NCBI GenBank assembly: GCA_047967505.1
Contig: CM106538.1
Source: Dipteris shenzhenensis
Lineage: Eukaryota > Polypodiophyta > Polypodiopsida > Gleicheniales
Direction: 5' to 3' (one strand)
Length of the DNA stretch: 64,000 nt
Shown: positions 20,740-33,200 of the stretch, one piece after another
How positions within the stretch are numbered: position 1 is the stretch's first letter
How the letters are laid out: every line of letters begins with the position of its first letter
Notes under the pieces: model-generated
The model's input: only the letters and a program-made list of their open reading frames with translations
The model's database searches: none
Told to the model about the DNA's origin: nothing
Made by a program: the position numbers and the translations under genes

Positions 20740-23150
20740 CTTCTCTTATTCTCTTTTTTCCCCCTTCTCTTATTCTCTCTTTCCCCCTTCTCTATTTTCC
20801 CCTTCTCTCTTTTCTTTCCCTCTTATTCTCTATTTCCGCATAAGCTCATGCATAAGCATAAGCTCATGCATATGCTCATGCTTATGCTCATGCTTATGCT
20901 TCTCTCTTTCCCCCTTCTCTATTTCCCCCTTCTCTCATTCTATATTTTCGCATAAGCTCATGCATAAGCATAAGCATGAGCTTATGCCTATGCTTATGCT
21001 TAAGCATAAGCATAAGCAGAAGCATAAGCTCATGCTTATGCTTATGCATGATCAAAAGCTTATGCTCATGCTTATGCTTGTCTCTTTCTCCCTTCTCTAT
21101 TTCCTCTAACTCTTATTTTCTAGCTCATGCATAAGCATAAGCATGAGCATAAGCTCATGCTTATGCTCATGCATGAGCATGAGCATGAGCTTATGCTCAT
21201 GCTTATGCTTCTCTCTTTCCTCCTTCTCTCATTCTCTATTTCTGCATAAGCTCATGCTTATGCTTCTCTCTTTCCCCCTTCTCTCATTCTCTATTTCCGC
21301 ATAAGCTCATGCATAAGCATAAGCTCATGCTTATGCTCATGCATGAGCATGAGCTTATGCTCATGCTTATGCTTCTCTCTTTCCCCCTTCTCTATTTCCC
21401 CCTTCTCTCATTCTCTATTTTTGCATAAGCTCATGCATAAGCATAAGCGTGAGTTTATGCCTATGCTTATGCTTAAGCATAAGCTATGCTTATGCTTAAG
21501 CATAAGCATAAGCATAAGCATGAGCTTATGCTTATACATGAGCATGAGCTTATGCTCATGCTTATGCTTGTCTCTTTCCCCCTTCTCTATTTCCTCTTAC
21601 TCTTATTCTCTATTTTCGCATAAGCATGAGCATGAGCTTATGCTTATGCTTATGCTTATGCTTAAGCATAAGCATAAGCATAACCTCATGCTTCTATTTC
21701 CTCTAACTCTTATTCTCTATTTTCGCATAAGCATGAGCATGAGCTTATGCTTATGCTTATGCTTATGCTTAAGCATAAGCTCATGCTTATGCTTCTCTCT
21801 TTCCCCCTTCTCTATTTCCTCTAACTCTTATTTTCTAGCTCATGCATAAGCCTAAGCATGAGCTTATGCTTATGCTTAAGCATAAGCATAAGCATAAGCA
21901 TAATCTCATGCTTATGCTCATGCATGAGCATGAGCATGAGCTTATGCTTCTCTCTTTCCTCCTTCTCTCATTCTCTATTTCGACGTAAGCTCATGCATAA
22001 GCATAAGCATGAGCTTATGCTTATGCTTATTCTTCATGCATGAGCATGAGCTTATGCTCATGCTTATGCTTCTCTCTTTCCCCCTTCTCTATTTGCTATA
22101 ACTCCTATTTTCTAGCTCATGCATAAGCATAAGCTCATGCTTATGCTCATGCATGAGCATGAGCATGAGCTTATGCTCATGCTTATGCTTCTCTCTTTCC
22201 CCCTTCTCTCATTCTCTATTTCTGCATAAGCTCATGCATAAGCATAAGCATGAGCTTATGCTTATTCTTATGCTTAAGCATAAGCATAAGCATAAGCTCA
22301 TGCTTATGCTCATGCTTATGCTTCTCTCTTTCCCCCTTCTCTCATTCTCTATTTCTGCATAAGCTCATGCATAAGCTTATGCTTCTCTATTTCCCCCTTC
22401 TCTCATTCTCTCTTTCCCCCTTCTCTCATTCTCTATTTCCCCCTTCTCTATTTCCCTCTTCTCTCATTCTCTATTTTCGCATAAGCTCATGCATAAGCAT
22501 AAGCATGAGCTATGCTCATGCTTATGCTTCTCTCTTTCCCCCTTCTCTATTTCCTCTAACTCTTATTTTCTATTTCTGCATAAGCTAGGCATGAGCTTAT
22601 GCTTATGCTTATGCTTAAGCATAAGCATAATCATAAGCTCATGCTTATGCTTATGCATGAGCATGAGCTTATGCTCATGCTTATGCTTATGCATGAGCAT
22701 GAGCTTATGCTCATGCTTATGCTTCTCTCTTTCCCCCTTCTCTATTTACTCTAACTCTTATTTTCTATTTTGGCATAAGCATAAGCATGAGCTTATGCTT
22801 ATGAATGAGCATGAGCTTATGCTTCTCTCTTTCCCCCTTCTTTCATTCTCTATTTCCTCTAACTCATATTCTCTATTTCCGCATAAGCTCATGCATAAGA
22901 AAATGAGACATATGCTCATTCTTATGCTTATGCACGAGCATAAGCAGAGTAGACATATGCTCATGCATAAGCATGAGCATATGTCTCTTTTTCCCCCCTT
23001 CTCTTATTCTCTCTTTCGCCCTTCTCTCTTCTTCCTCTTCTCTCCCTCTTCTTCCTTTTCCTCCTCTTCCTTTCCATCTTCTCTCCTCTTCTTTCCCTCT
23101 TTCCTTTCCCTCTTCTTCCTCCTCTTCTTTCCCTCTTTGCCTATGCCTAT
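20740..23150. repeat. hexamer/palindrome array in the 2.6-kb intron of the CACTA1 second gene
   Basis: Over 2 kb consist of hexamers CATAAG, CTTATG, CATGAG and CTCATG in mixed order, forming countless inverted repeats such as GCATAAGCTTATGC, interrupted every 100-200 bp by a pyrimidine block (CTCTCTTTCCCCCTTCTC and ATTCTCTATTTC). The array lies inside an intron (20609-23200) whose splice sites look good. CACTA2 carries a shorter array of the same kind (about 52060-53290) with CATATG-type units. Open frames reading as Met-Ser and Cys-Leu runs across it are by-products of the repeat, not genes. Confidence 0.9.
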
Positions 23151-23200
23151 GCTTATGTTTGTTTTTTTGTTTTTTGTTTTCATGTTTGTGTCTATGTTAG

Positions 23201-24767
23201 ACATGGGATCACGTCGCTCATCCGATGAGTACGGACAGCCTCGTAGGAGAAGAGCTCATGATCTTTATGCTCTAGAGGACTTTGATTTCTCTTAGGTGAC
23301 TACCCCGAGGACTACCCCTGGTCCGCTGACTCCTCTTGGACCTAGCACTACGACTACCCCTGGTTTGACTCCTCTTCCACGTAGCACTGCGACTACCCCT
23401 CGAGGAACTCCTTTGCTAGCCGCGCATGGCTTTGTCAGGAGTCCCGACGAGTTTGTAGCGCAGATGAGCGATGAGGAGGCAGCGAGATTCTTCTCTCTAC
23501 TATCTCAGAGGACCTCAGCAATTCCCTCCCCTACACCGACGGGTGGATGTACTGCCCAGCCGTGCCCTCGTGCCCCTTCGACCGAGGGGTCATCACCTGC
23601 GCATGCCTCTTGTAAGGGAAGGAAGAGTAGGAAGGGCGGCTCATGTTGTGCTGACTCGGGAGATGTAGACGAGTCAGCACACTCACGTTCCTACAGGTCT
23701 CCACTTGGTCCAGAGACACAGTATCAGTCAGGTCCCTTTCCCTCTCCTACTCCCACTGCTACTCCTCGCTCCGGAAGTGCTCGCGCAGCTTCCACTCCTT
23801 CTGACTCTGCTACCTCAGTCCTCCTTACTCATCAAGGGATCTCTCCTATCAAATCACAACTGCCGGAGAGATAATAGAAGATAGAAATGGCAAAGAAGTG
23901 ATGGCCACCATGAGGAGGTTGATGAGCCATCACTTCAAGAGCGGCATAAATACCGATTGGCTATATAAAGATGGCCAAAAGAAGCAGGCGGTCATCGATG
24001 AGTTAAAACAAAAATACCCTAACCTACCAAATTGGGAGTTTAATGATGATTATATGCAAGAGCGCATGGGTTTGGTCTTGAAGCATCGTAGATCAACCTT
24101 GCGTACTTCCATCACAAAGGGGTTCGCTAAACCCAGCTGGGTAGAAAAAGCTAATTGGAAGTTCTTCAAGAAGCAGAATAGGGACCAGCTCGAATTGTTC
24201 GAGGGTCAGAGGAGGGCTGTGAAGAGACGGCTGGACGTCATAGGTACTTTGCACTTTGGTGTAGGTGGATGGTTGGCGTTCGAGGCAACCGTGGTAAGTC
24301 TACTTCTTCTCATTTAATGTATTGTTCTATTTGTTTTACTACATATTATATGCACTTTAGCTAACTCTAACTCTCGTAAATTGGATCCACAGCAAGCTGC
24401 AATGGGTCGTCTTCCTATAGATGCAGAGACACGATGCGCATTTCGGATAGGAACAAAGCCATGGTTTATTGAGCAAGAGGCAATGGGAGTGACAGTCAAT
24501 TGGGCTGAGGTGGCTACTTGCATGGTATAAGTCTACTCCTACTTGTAATCTCACTTTTTAAATTGTTTTATTCTTTAAGTTCCAATCTAATTTTCGATTT
24601 ATATGGTTCACTCTTAGGGCCAAAGCTCAAGCGTCCCTTCATTAGAGGCGAGCGATCAACAGGGTCAGGGATTAGACGCACATGACGAGGATGTGGAAGA
24701 AGAACCAGCTGACAAGGACCAAGGAACAGGCCAACAAGACGAGGACGATTCGGATTCCGATGAGTAG
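23201..24767 (+). pseudogene. CACTA1 second gene, coding exons (function unassigned)
   Basis: Coding starts at the ATG at 23203, two bases after an acceptor (CTATGTTAG). The first part is Arg-rich (MGSRRSSDEYGQPRRRRAHD) then Thr/Pro/Ser-rich with TPRGTPLLAAHGFV and FVAQMSDEEAARFFSLL. A TAG breaks it at 23293 and a frame change occurs near 23830-23870. The second part has HHFKSGINTDWLYKDGQKK, HRRSTLRTSITKGFAKPSW and HFGVGGWLAFEATV. Good introns follow (donor after 24293; exon 24393-24524; exon 24618-24767), ending in an acidic tail (EDDSDSDE). Position and the basic middle region suggest the TNPA/Transposase_24-like accessory gene of CACTA elements, but I see no motif that proves it. The coding part is absent from CACTA2. 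Confidence 0.6.
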
Positions 24768-24998
24768 TAGTAGTAGTAGTGGTAGTAGCATTTTCTTTGC
24801 CCTGTATGTCATTTTGTATATCCGCTCGTTTGAGCAATTTTGTATCGCCCTTTTGAAAGATTAATTTTGTTACAAACAATGTTGTATATGTCCAACATGT
24901 ATATGCTTTTGTTGCTCGATCATTTCATTCGAGCGATTTTGTATCACCCTTTTCGCAAGGGAAATTTTGTTATAAAAAAACTTTGTTTTGTAATTACC

Positions 24999-25073
24999 AA
25001 AAAAAAAAAGGATTAGTGGGGCTAAACAGGGCCATAGCAAGCCTTGTTTAGCCCCACTAATCCTTTTTTTTTT
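24999..25073. repeat. hairpin near the CACTA1 right end
   Basis: An inverted repeat with arms A(n)GGATTAGTGGGGCTAAACA and loop region GCCATAGCAAGC. It lies downstream of the second gene, before the right palindromes. The same hairpin is found in CACTA2 at 53443-53510, but with its loop in the opposite orientation relative to unchanged flanks. Confidence 0.88.
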
Positions 25074-25086
25074 AAATTCTGTTAAT

Positions 25087-25233
25087 CGTCGCTATATAGC
25101 GACATTTACCAATGTCGCTATATAGCGACAATTAACAGTATCGCTATATAGCGATGTTTTCCATCGTCGCTATATAGCGACGCTTTATAGTGACGGTTCT
25201 TTTTCAACGCTTTTAGCAAATTTTATAGCGACG
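25087..25233. repeat. CACTA1 right sub-terminal palindrome cluster
   Basis: Four copies of TCGCTATATAGCGA, three of them perfect 14-16-bp palindromes, plus two half-sites ending in TTTTATAGCGACG. They are the likely transposase-binding repeats of the right end. Confidence 0.85.
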
Positions 25234-25260
25234 TTTGCGCCCGTGAAAAAAAAAAATAAT

Positions 25261-25309
25261 GTAAAAAGCGTCGGTATTTTCGACGGAAAAGGGCCTATGC
25301 CTTGTAGTG
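25261..25309. repeat. CACTA1 right terminal inverted repeat
   Basis: The end reads ...GTCGGTATTTTCGACGG, AAAAGGGCCTATG, CCTTGTAGTG. The final CTTGTAGTG is the complement of CACTACAAG. CACTA2 ends almost identically at 53751. The three following bases (ATT) would be the target duplication, but the left end is missing for comparison. Confidence 0.88.
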
Positions 25310-27390
25310 ATTGAATATTTGCTAGTAGAAAAAAATATTCCAATCAGTCAATGTAAAGTTGATCATAGTATTGTAAAGCAAATGGCATCAGCTTTACCGT
25401 TAGCTAAATAGAAGGCTTGGGCACACAAATGGGTGAAGGTAGAAGAGGATGGATCTGAAGTTACTCCTTGTGTCATGCAAAATACATTCCGAAAAATAAG
25501 CATGCATATGCACAAAAAATCATCAATGAGCACACTCTTATAAAAGCAAGAACTTTGAACAGGTGATTTTTTCCATACATGAGCTAATTTCAAAGTCTAG
25601 AAAGAGTGTAGAGTGCAAGGGAGTTTCATTGAATGACTTCTTGTTCGATGACACCGCTTGGGAGAGGCCTCAACTTTACTGTGTCTATGAAATATCACTT
25701 GATGATATCTATCAACTCCTTGACAGAATATTACATACCACCATTGGTAGAGTGGGACTATGTAACATCATCATATTTACTGATAAAGAAGATAAGGAAA
25801 AAATGTCTGCTACCCTAGAGAAACAATATGGCAATGAGCTTAAGCTTAAGATTTGCAATGGTATATAGTCAAGAAAGAGGGACAAGGGAGAATGTGGTCT
25901 CAAAATACAGAGTCTTGAAACCTTTTTCTTGTGCATGAAGATCCCTTACAATGATCACTCTTTACAAAAGAACAAAAGAGGGAATGTAAAGAGGTTGCAA
26001 CTAATGCTCGAAGAGCATGGAGCTCCAAGTCTCCTCCACCGTAATGCCAATCACTATGAAAGGCCAACAAAAAGTGTTGATCTTTTAATTAGTATGATGG
26101 AATTTTGGCTACCTCCTGAATGGGAAGTCACATTGTGTCAAATGGGGCATTTGTTTGAAGCTCTTATTAGAAAAGGACACGCTATAAATATTATTGAGAG
26201 CCCTACTTGCTTGGAAAACCTTTGTATAAAATGATGCTCATGTATGTGTGGGTGTGTGGATTTGTATGTGTGAGCGCATATTTCTATACTATGGTCTACA
26301 CCCATTGTTGGGCACTGATGACGTTAATGGGGATGTCATAGTAGCTAGTCCCTACTATGCATGATGGAGTTTATGGTTTTCAATCTTATGAGTGACTATC
26401 GTGAGTTGAAACTACACTATATTGTGTTTTTAGAGGATGAGTTTGGGAATATTCCTGGATTCATCTAGGTATATGCTTGGAAAACCTTGATACCATGGAT
26501 GCTCTCACAATGAAGTATGATAAAATAGGTCTGATCTCACATGAAGAGAATGATGACATAGAGATGGCCATGTATGATGAGAGCAAGAAAGAGGATGAAA
26601 ATGCTGAAAGCTATGGATATGATAGTGAGGACACCAACGATAGTGAGGAAGCTAACAGAGATGGATATGGCACTAACCCTGCCTGAGAAGGCTACATAAA
26701 AAGACCACAAAGATATCTAAAGGTATAAAAACTTGTCCTTAATTTTCTTCATTTATTTAAAAATCCTTTTTTTAATTATAATTACCTATATCGTGGCAAA
26801 CAGATAAGATCATACTGATAGAGAAGCGGTTTGCTTTACTTATTTTTGGGTGTTATGCTAGAAAGCAATGCTCAAGAGCTGGCTAATTTTAGACATATAC
26901 TGCCTGGGCACTAGCTTGTGGTGTAAAGGATCCCCTCTCCTTGGAAGCTTATAGAAAGCATAAGCTCATTAGGAATCGAGAGCCTTCTTTGGTGGCCCTT
27001 CCTGACAAATTGGTTGAAGAGCAAACTGCGAGCACAACAACTCTTGCACAAGATGATAAGAGTTCAGTTGCTCCTTAGCTCAAGGAAAAAAGGTCTCCAA
27101 TCAAAGTCAAAAGAAAGATTCCAAGCAAATTTGGCAAACCATTGGAAGAATAGCATGTATGGCATTGTATATTTTACAAGATAGAAGTAAGGTTGAATTG
27201 TGAGAACACTGTCATTTTAGAATGCCTTAGTTATGTTTATGTGTATTTGTGACAAAGACAATGTACATTTTGAAATAGAAATATATGTAGTACATTTCAA
27301 ATATTTCAATGGTTGCATACAATGACTTCTTATGAATGAAAGATCCAAGTCTTGGTCATTGCAAAAAAAAAAATTATTACATTTGATGAC
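25310..27390. other. unassigned region with broken open frames
   Basis: Several plus-strand frames (25563-25868, 25929-26234, 26477-26686) and a later readable piece near 26890-27160 (SLEAYRKHKLIRNREPSL; KRKIPSKFGKPLEE) look like former coding sequence by composition, but I recognise no family. An acidic stretch (DSEDTNDSEEANRDGYG) occurs at 26600-26680. They may be exons of one decayed gene on the plus strand. Confidence 0.4.
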
Positions 27391-27399
27391 ACCAATTGA

Positions 27400-30016
27400 T
27401 GATCAAGGTTCTATCTACCCATTTGTGGTTTACAAATTCTTTGAGTGTCTCCATTGAGCCTGTCTTTGTGCTACATTTGAGTTCTCCAAAATCTGCCTCC
27501 TTCTTTCCTTTTGAGCCAACCTGAAAGCCAACTTAACCTGTGATGTGTTAAATTTCTTCTTGGCTTGAAGTCTTTGTAGTATTCCTCATCGATAGAACCA
27601 CTGGAACACTTCTTTTAAACTATTGGCTTTCTGTTTTCCTCCAAAATGTTGTGTATGTCTAAAGAATGCATTTCGTGCCATGTAGTGTGATTTCTCCATT
27701 CCCTATGTGGACCAAATTGTAGGGTATCCCTATTTTTTTACAAAGAAAGGAAGGTGATTGTAGATTATATGTTGTTTTGATACATAGGCAAGTGGGCATT
27801 AGAATATATAAAACTAAGATTGTTTGCTTTAAAAAAAACATGCACAAAAATAGGATATTGTTCTTACCATGTTATGAGTGATGTTACATGTTGTCCAAGC
27901 CTCTTTCATTGCCTTTCCAAAACTCTTTACTGCTTCTTCAAATGCTTGTTGATCATTTTTGCTAAAGGTGGCTTCGTCACAAAAAACAAAAGGTTTATCT
28001 AAGCATTTCCACACTTCTGCCTTGACATCTCTTGCCAATCCATCTGCCTGATGATCTTTGATAGCATTGTGGACTTTTCCCCACAAGTTATACTTTATCC
28101 TTGATGTGAATGTTGTTTTACTGCCATTTTTTTTTTCTCTGATGAGACAAAAATCTTCTAGCCTTTACTCCACCAATAGATGGCTTGATAGGAACATCTT
28201 TTCCATTTGTAGATTTTTAAAGATCTTTTGTAATATGTACATCTCCTCCATGGAGACCAATTTCTGATAGCACTAATAGCATTGCTTCTAACGATTGTAG
28301 TGCCTCTTTTCTTCTGCTCTTAGGGGGGCGAAGTTTCCATGCAAATCCAATATATAGGAAAACAAGTTTCTCAATGATCCTACATAATGCATGCAATGTA
28401 CAAATGTGAACATTGCATAATGAGATCTCAAGAACTGTTTTGAAATTTTTATCTACTTTATCTCTGTTGGGTGCTCTTTTCCACCATTTAGAATCTAGGA
28501 CATGCGCTGGTTCGTTTGCAGTATAAGCAAGGAGATTTTGAGTTACCCCCTTTGCTTATATTGAACATACACTTCAGTGTCTTCAGGTCACCTGCCATAT
28601 GCCATTCAATTTGAAAATCACCCTTCCTTGGAACATGAAGATGGCGTTTGACTCTTGATAATTGATGGTATATCTATTTGATGAAATACCCAATAAAGTA
28701 CTGCATGGTCCTCATCCTCAGTCTTCACCTGTAACCTTCACCTGTAACTTAAAATCACAGGTTTGCAAGATATATGATATAAAATTTATTACATTTCGCG
28801 CAAGAAGGCGATAGTTTACATACCTCAAATGCGCCCAACCACCATATGTGCTTTTCCAATTGGACATTGAAGTACTTTGAGCTAGACTTTGTGATCAATT
28901 GATCAAGTGCTCGATTCATCAAAGTGATAGAAACTCTCTCTATCTTTTTTTCCTTGACGATTTCACACTCATCAAGCTTCACAACAAACTTCAAAACTCC
29001 TTTACATTCTTCAAATGTGATACTATAGAACTCAACCATAAGTCTCTGCAATTGTTCAAGATCTACAAAAACATTATTCCAAGCATTATATGTAGTGCTT
29101 CCCTTTTCACTTTCATATACACTTTCGATATAAAAGTACTGTCCAATAAACTTATCAATTTCTTGGTTGAGATGACCTCGTTCCTTCCACACTTGTGCTG
29201 GTGTTGGTAACAACACACGTTTTATACGTTGATCTTTTATTGTTGATGACACAACTCTAAATATTGAAGCATATCCCTTTCTGCTCACTCCGCTCAAATC
29301 AAGAGCCTCTTGAATTTTCGTGACATCAGCTTTACTTTCCGATACAAAGTCTTCCAGCACTTCACGTTTTACCTTCTTAAACATCTTTTCCTCCATCATG
29401 TTCTTTGCAACAATAGTGGAGACTAAACCCTTCATTTGTTTGACACGAATTAAATTAAGATCAATGTTTTCTTTCTCAGGTCCTAAAATTTTTTTGCAAC
29501 AAGTAAACTTTGCAATAATTGCAAGATAGACACATACATACAAATACAATGGCTAAACAAGATGTACTCTTACCTTGCTTTTTATACTGTACGCTTACAT
29601 CCTCCAGTGCCAGCTTTCAACTCCGCAATGTTTTGAATTCTCTTGCTTCCTTTTCTCTCTCCAAGAATGGTTCTCTTCATTCTTGCTCTCCTTAGCTCAT
29701 TCTTTGTCTTTGAATGCTCTTCTATTTCCCTTTGTAGCTGCTCTTTCAAGTCTGAATCTATCGACATTTCTTGGTCCTTCTCCATTCTTTTGCGGACATA
29801 CAATGTCTTGTACATTTTCACAGTTGAATATTGAGTCAAAATGTATCCATACATTCCATTGTTCCCGTCACCCACAAACCTCAAGAGCGTTGTCAGATTT
29901 AAAAATGGAGGGCTCGAATTTCTCAATGGACATTCTGGGTAAATCTGTCCGTCACACCATAAGTCGATATGTTGGGAGCCTGCTCTTCTCATGTTTTCCT
30001 TTTGCGCAGCATGCAC
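27400..30016 (-). pseudogene. decayed spliced gene of an unnamed transposase-like family
   Basis: Minus-strand exons in order: 29600-30016 (LTQYSTVKMYKTLYVRKRM, then MKRTILGERKGSKRIQNIAE); 28824-29482 with an acceptor TTTTAG and donor GAG/GTATGT (VSRKGYASIFRVVSSTIK, VVKLDECEIVKEKKIERV, SITLMNRALD); about 28100-28735 (GDFQIEWHMAGDLKTLKCMF, CLYC, SKWWKRAPNRDKVDK); 27836-28086 (EAWTTCNITHNM); 27400-27730 (GMEKSHYMARNAFFRHTQHF). I recall similar uncharacterised multi-copy proteins from seedless plants and invertebrates but cannot name a Pfam family. The spaced Asp (KLDE), Asp (AGDLKTL) and Glu (GMEKSH) invite a DDE-type transposase reading, which is inference. At least two frameshifts (near 28650 and 28500) and several stops make this copy inactive. 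Confidence 0.55.
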
Positions 30017-30229
30017 AAGCGGAACCTTTCCTCTTTTCTATAGCAGTGCATAAAATGTCCCTTATGTATCCATGAGAGAATGCCCCTTATGTATTCACAT
30101 ATAATCAAATAATAATACAAATGGAATAAATATCATAAGTAAATATCCTAATGTATTGTAATATTTAGCATAAGTAAAAAAAACACCATCATTAGTCAAC
30201 ACAAACAAGGTAAAAATATTCAAGGACTC

Positions 30230-33200
30230 ATGTTTCTTAGGTCATCCTCTTGAGGCTATGATGCTCTAAGAGTACATTGAGTCTCTACTTCTTGTGTAGA
30301 TCGTGTACACTGAGTTTCTACTTCTGGTGCAATCTGTAACAAGCCTAGTAGGGTTGAGCTCAAGATAGACTCAATCTCTTCCTCCTTCACAAGATGTGAT
30401 GTTGTAGATACACATTTAGTCTCTACTTCTTGTGAAGGAAGAATGCATTGAGCCTCTACTTCAGGTGGAGACTATAATGCTTTTGCTATAGACTCATTCT
30501 CTTCTTCCTTTGCAAGTTACAACTCTACTTGAGGTTGTGATGCACAAGGAGACTAAATTGTCTCTTGTTTTTCTTTGGCTCCCTCGACTTCTTCATTGAC
30601 ATCATGTTGTACCCCAATGGTAGTAGTTAGGTCAGTCTTAGCCCTAAAATCTTGTAGCTTGAGCTTTGTATATGATTCTATTGAGACATGTTCAAAAATG
30701 TCATTGAGGAACAACTTGAAGTTGTAGGCAACTCTCCACCCAGTGCTAAATCTATCTTTCTACTCCACTATGATACATGTCTGGAAATTTGGTTGGTCTT
30801 GATGTTGCCTGACTTTTCTAATAATAGATACTAACCTGTTTGCAGACATGTCCATCATGACATAGGAAAAAGTGAATTTGTGTAGTAAATAGTAAGATGC
30901 ATGTTCATAATAATATGATAAAGAACATTTACTTGAACACCGAGTCGTGAAAGCCTCTAACTGAATTGAGAAACCAACAATGGTTGTCATCAAGATCCCA
31001 TACTATCAGGCTCCAATGTAAGCTACATGACCAATAAAGAAAAAATTTATTGATACAATATTAAGCATTAATTGACACAATATTACAAATAAAAGAGTAA
31101 AAGCAAGGTTGAGATGATACTTACTTCTCATAATATGGCATAAAGATGACTAGCATGCCATCCAAGTCTAAAGATTGTAACCTTATACAAACATCATCTA
31201 TCGTCTTCTTGGTATCACTAAGTACAGCTGAAAGGAGAAAATTGAGCATATACACATGATTTTGTATTGATTTATGAAAGTGAGATATAACCATATTGCA
31301 GCAATAAATAAAGAAATGCTAGTAGCAGATTGAATCAAAATATTGAAGTATCAAGCCAAGAGAAGTTCATGTCAAACCTAAGGATGGAAATCATGACTTT
31401 ATCATTAGCCTCTTTCAAAGGGTCGGAGAGGATTGTAACTTCCTCACTACCAAATGTCAAAACCTAAGGTTGCTGGATAATGATAACCCTGACATCAAAA
31501 GAGCTACCCATTTTGTCCAATGCAGTGATTACATTAGGACAACTTATGGGTGTAGCAGCCAATGTTTTCTCTAGATGCTCCATAATGTTATCAATAAATT
31601 ACTTAATGGTAGATGACATAAATGTGTGTAGATGCAAGTCTGTATATGTTGACAATGAGGTTTCACCGTTGCTCAAATTAAAAATTTTAGCAAGTAGCAA
31701 TAAGTATTTATATCCAACTTTGCACCCAAAACTATGGCCATCATGTTGCTTCAATGTTGGGCATGTTACATACTCTATTTGATCTTCAAAGTCACCTTCA
31801 AATTGCATAAGTGCATCTATAGCACCTACCAACTTCTGAGCTGATCCACACATCATAAGAGATAACATAAACGAATGTGCGCATTGTATATGATGCATCT
31901 CATGGAAGTAATTGTGACACAGGTAGGTTATACTTACTCTGACACACTACCATGGACAGATGCTATTGAATTGACAAAGAAACATTGCTTGGCTAAGATG
32001 TCCATAGTCACCAAGCTTCAATACAAACTGCATTACCAATTAAGAATAATTATTATTTGACATAATTCTCCACGATGTAAGAGATAAGCTAAGTAAGGAT
32101 TGATACTCACTCCTCATAATATGCAGTAAAGATAACTCGCGCCTCAGTCAAATCAACAGGTTGCAACCACTTGCAAACATCATCTATGGTCTTCTACTTG
32201 CTACTAAGTACATTAGAAACAAGAGGATTGACCATATATGCACATCTATGTATATATAGGGGAAGCTGTTCTAAAACCATACTGGAATAAAAAGAAAAGA
32301 ATATTAGTCCATTTGATCCAATGGAAATACAAAGCATAAAGTTAAGAAAAAGTTTGTGTCAAAAAACCTGAGGATGGCTATTATGACTTTGTCCACCTCT
32401 TTCTTGGAGTTTAAGAAAATGTCCTCTTCATCAAATAGAAAAGTAAGAGGTTGTTTTCGAACTTGAAACCTAGCTTGAAATGACTTCCCCATCTGCTGCA
32501 AGGTATGATTATTTTCTAGACCGATCCGATGGATAGCCAGAGTAGCTTTGTTTTCTTAAGACGAGCTTCCTATATTCTCTACTCTAGCTATGTCCACCTC
32601 ATCCTCCTTTCCCTCCCCCTATAAAAACATGAAATAATTATGAGATTATCACCCAAAACTTTTAAGAAACACTTGAAAAAATAAGTAAGAGCAACCCCAT
32701 CGTTGCTAAGCAATTTGCTAAAAAACAGTTTCTTCACAGCAGATAGGTCTTTAATATAATGAGAAAGGCTTGATAGTTTACCAAGCCCAGGAATTCTACT
32801 TCCAGCCGCCCTCAGGAGGAATGTGTCATCTTCAATGAACAACTGCCATATGCAAAACACACTTTGATTTAAAACAAACCATCAAATTGCATATCTAAAC
32901 CCCAAATGCAAGAAAGGTAGGTTCCTTACCTCAATATTCTCACCTTTCTCTAGTATATCATCGTTAAATAAGGAGATACCCATCTCCTCCTTCCCCTCGG
33001 AGTTGTCACTGATATCCAAGCTTGTTGTGAGGTTCATCCTGCTTGGGTTTCCTGGAAGATTGTCTCATTCACCTCTTCATACATTTTGGCTTGCTCAAAA
33101 TAGATGGAAAATGCTTCCGAAGCATCGAATTTGTCCTCCAACTCTAACAAAGGATCGTCCTCAATCCTTACTTCCTTGTCAACCCTACTAGATTGTGCAA

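Larger units (their letters stand above)
7350..25309 (-). mobile_element. CACTA1: large CACTA (En/Spm) DNA transposon carrying nested insertions
   Basis: The right end (25261-25309) finishes ...GGGCCTATGCCTTGTAGTG, the complement of a CACTACAAGG terminus. Inside are a minus-strand transposase gene in pieces (TNP2, DUF4218, DUF4216, acidic tail; 7.6-19.8 kb) and a plus-strand second gene (20.3-24.8 kb). Palindromes of the form GTCGCTATATAGCGAC occur near the left limit, between the two genes, and at the right end. Two retrotransposons (8073-10693 and 12974-18550) interrupt the transposase; without them the element would be about 9.8 kb. The left terminal repeat was not found, so the left limit is taken from the outermost palindrome. 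Stops and frameshifts in the transposase indicate a non-autonomous copy. Confidence 0.85.

Noticed and set aside
20820-23160. Long open frames reading as Met-Ser and Cys-Leu-rich proteins
   Set aside because: They are translations of the CATAAG/CTTATG and pyrimidine array in an intron; similar frames exist on both strands and lack any coding signature.
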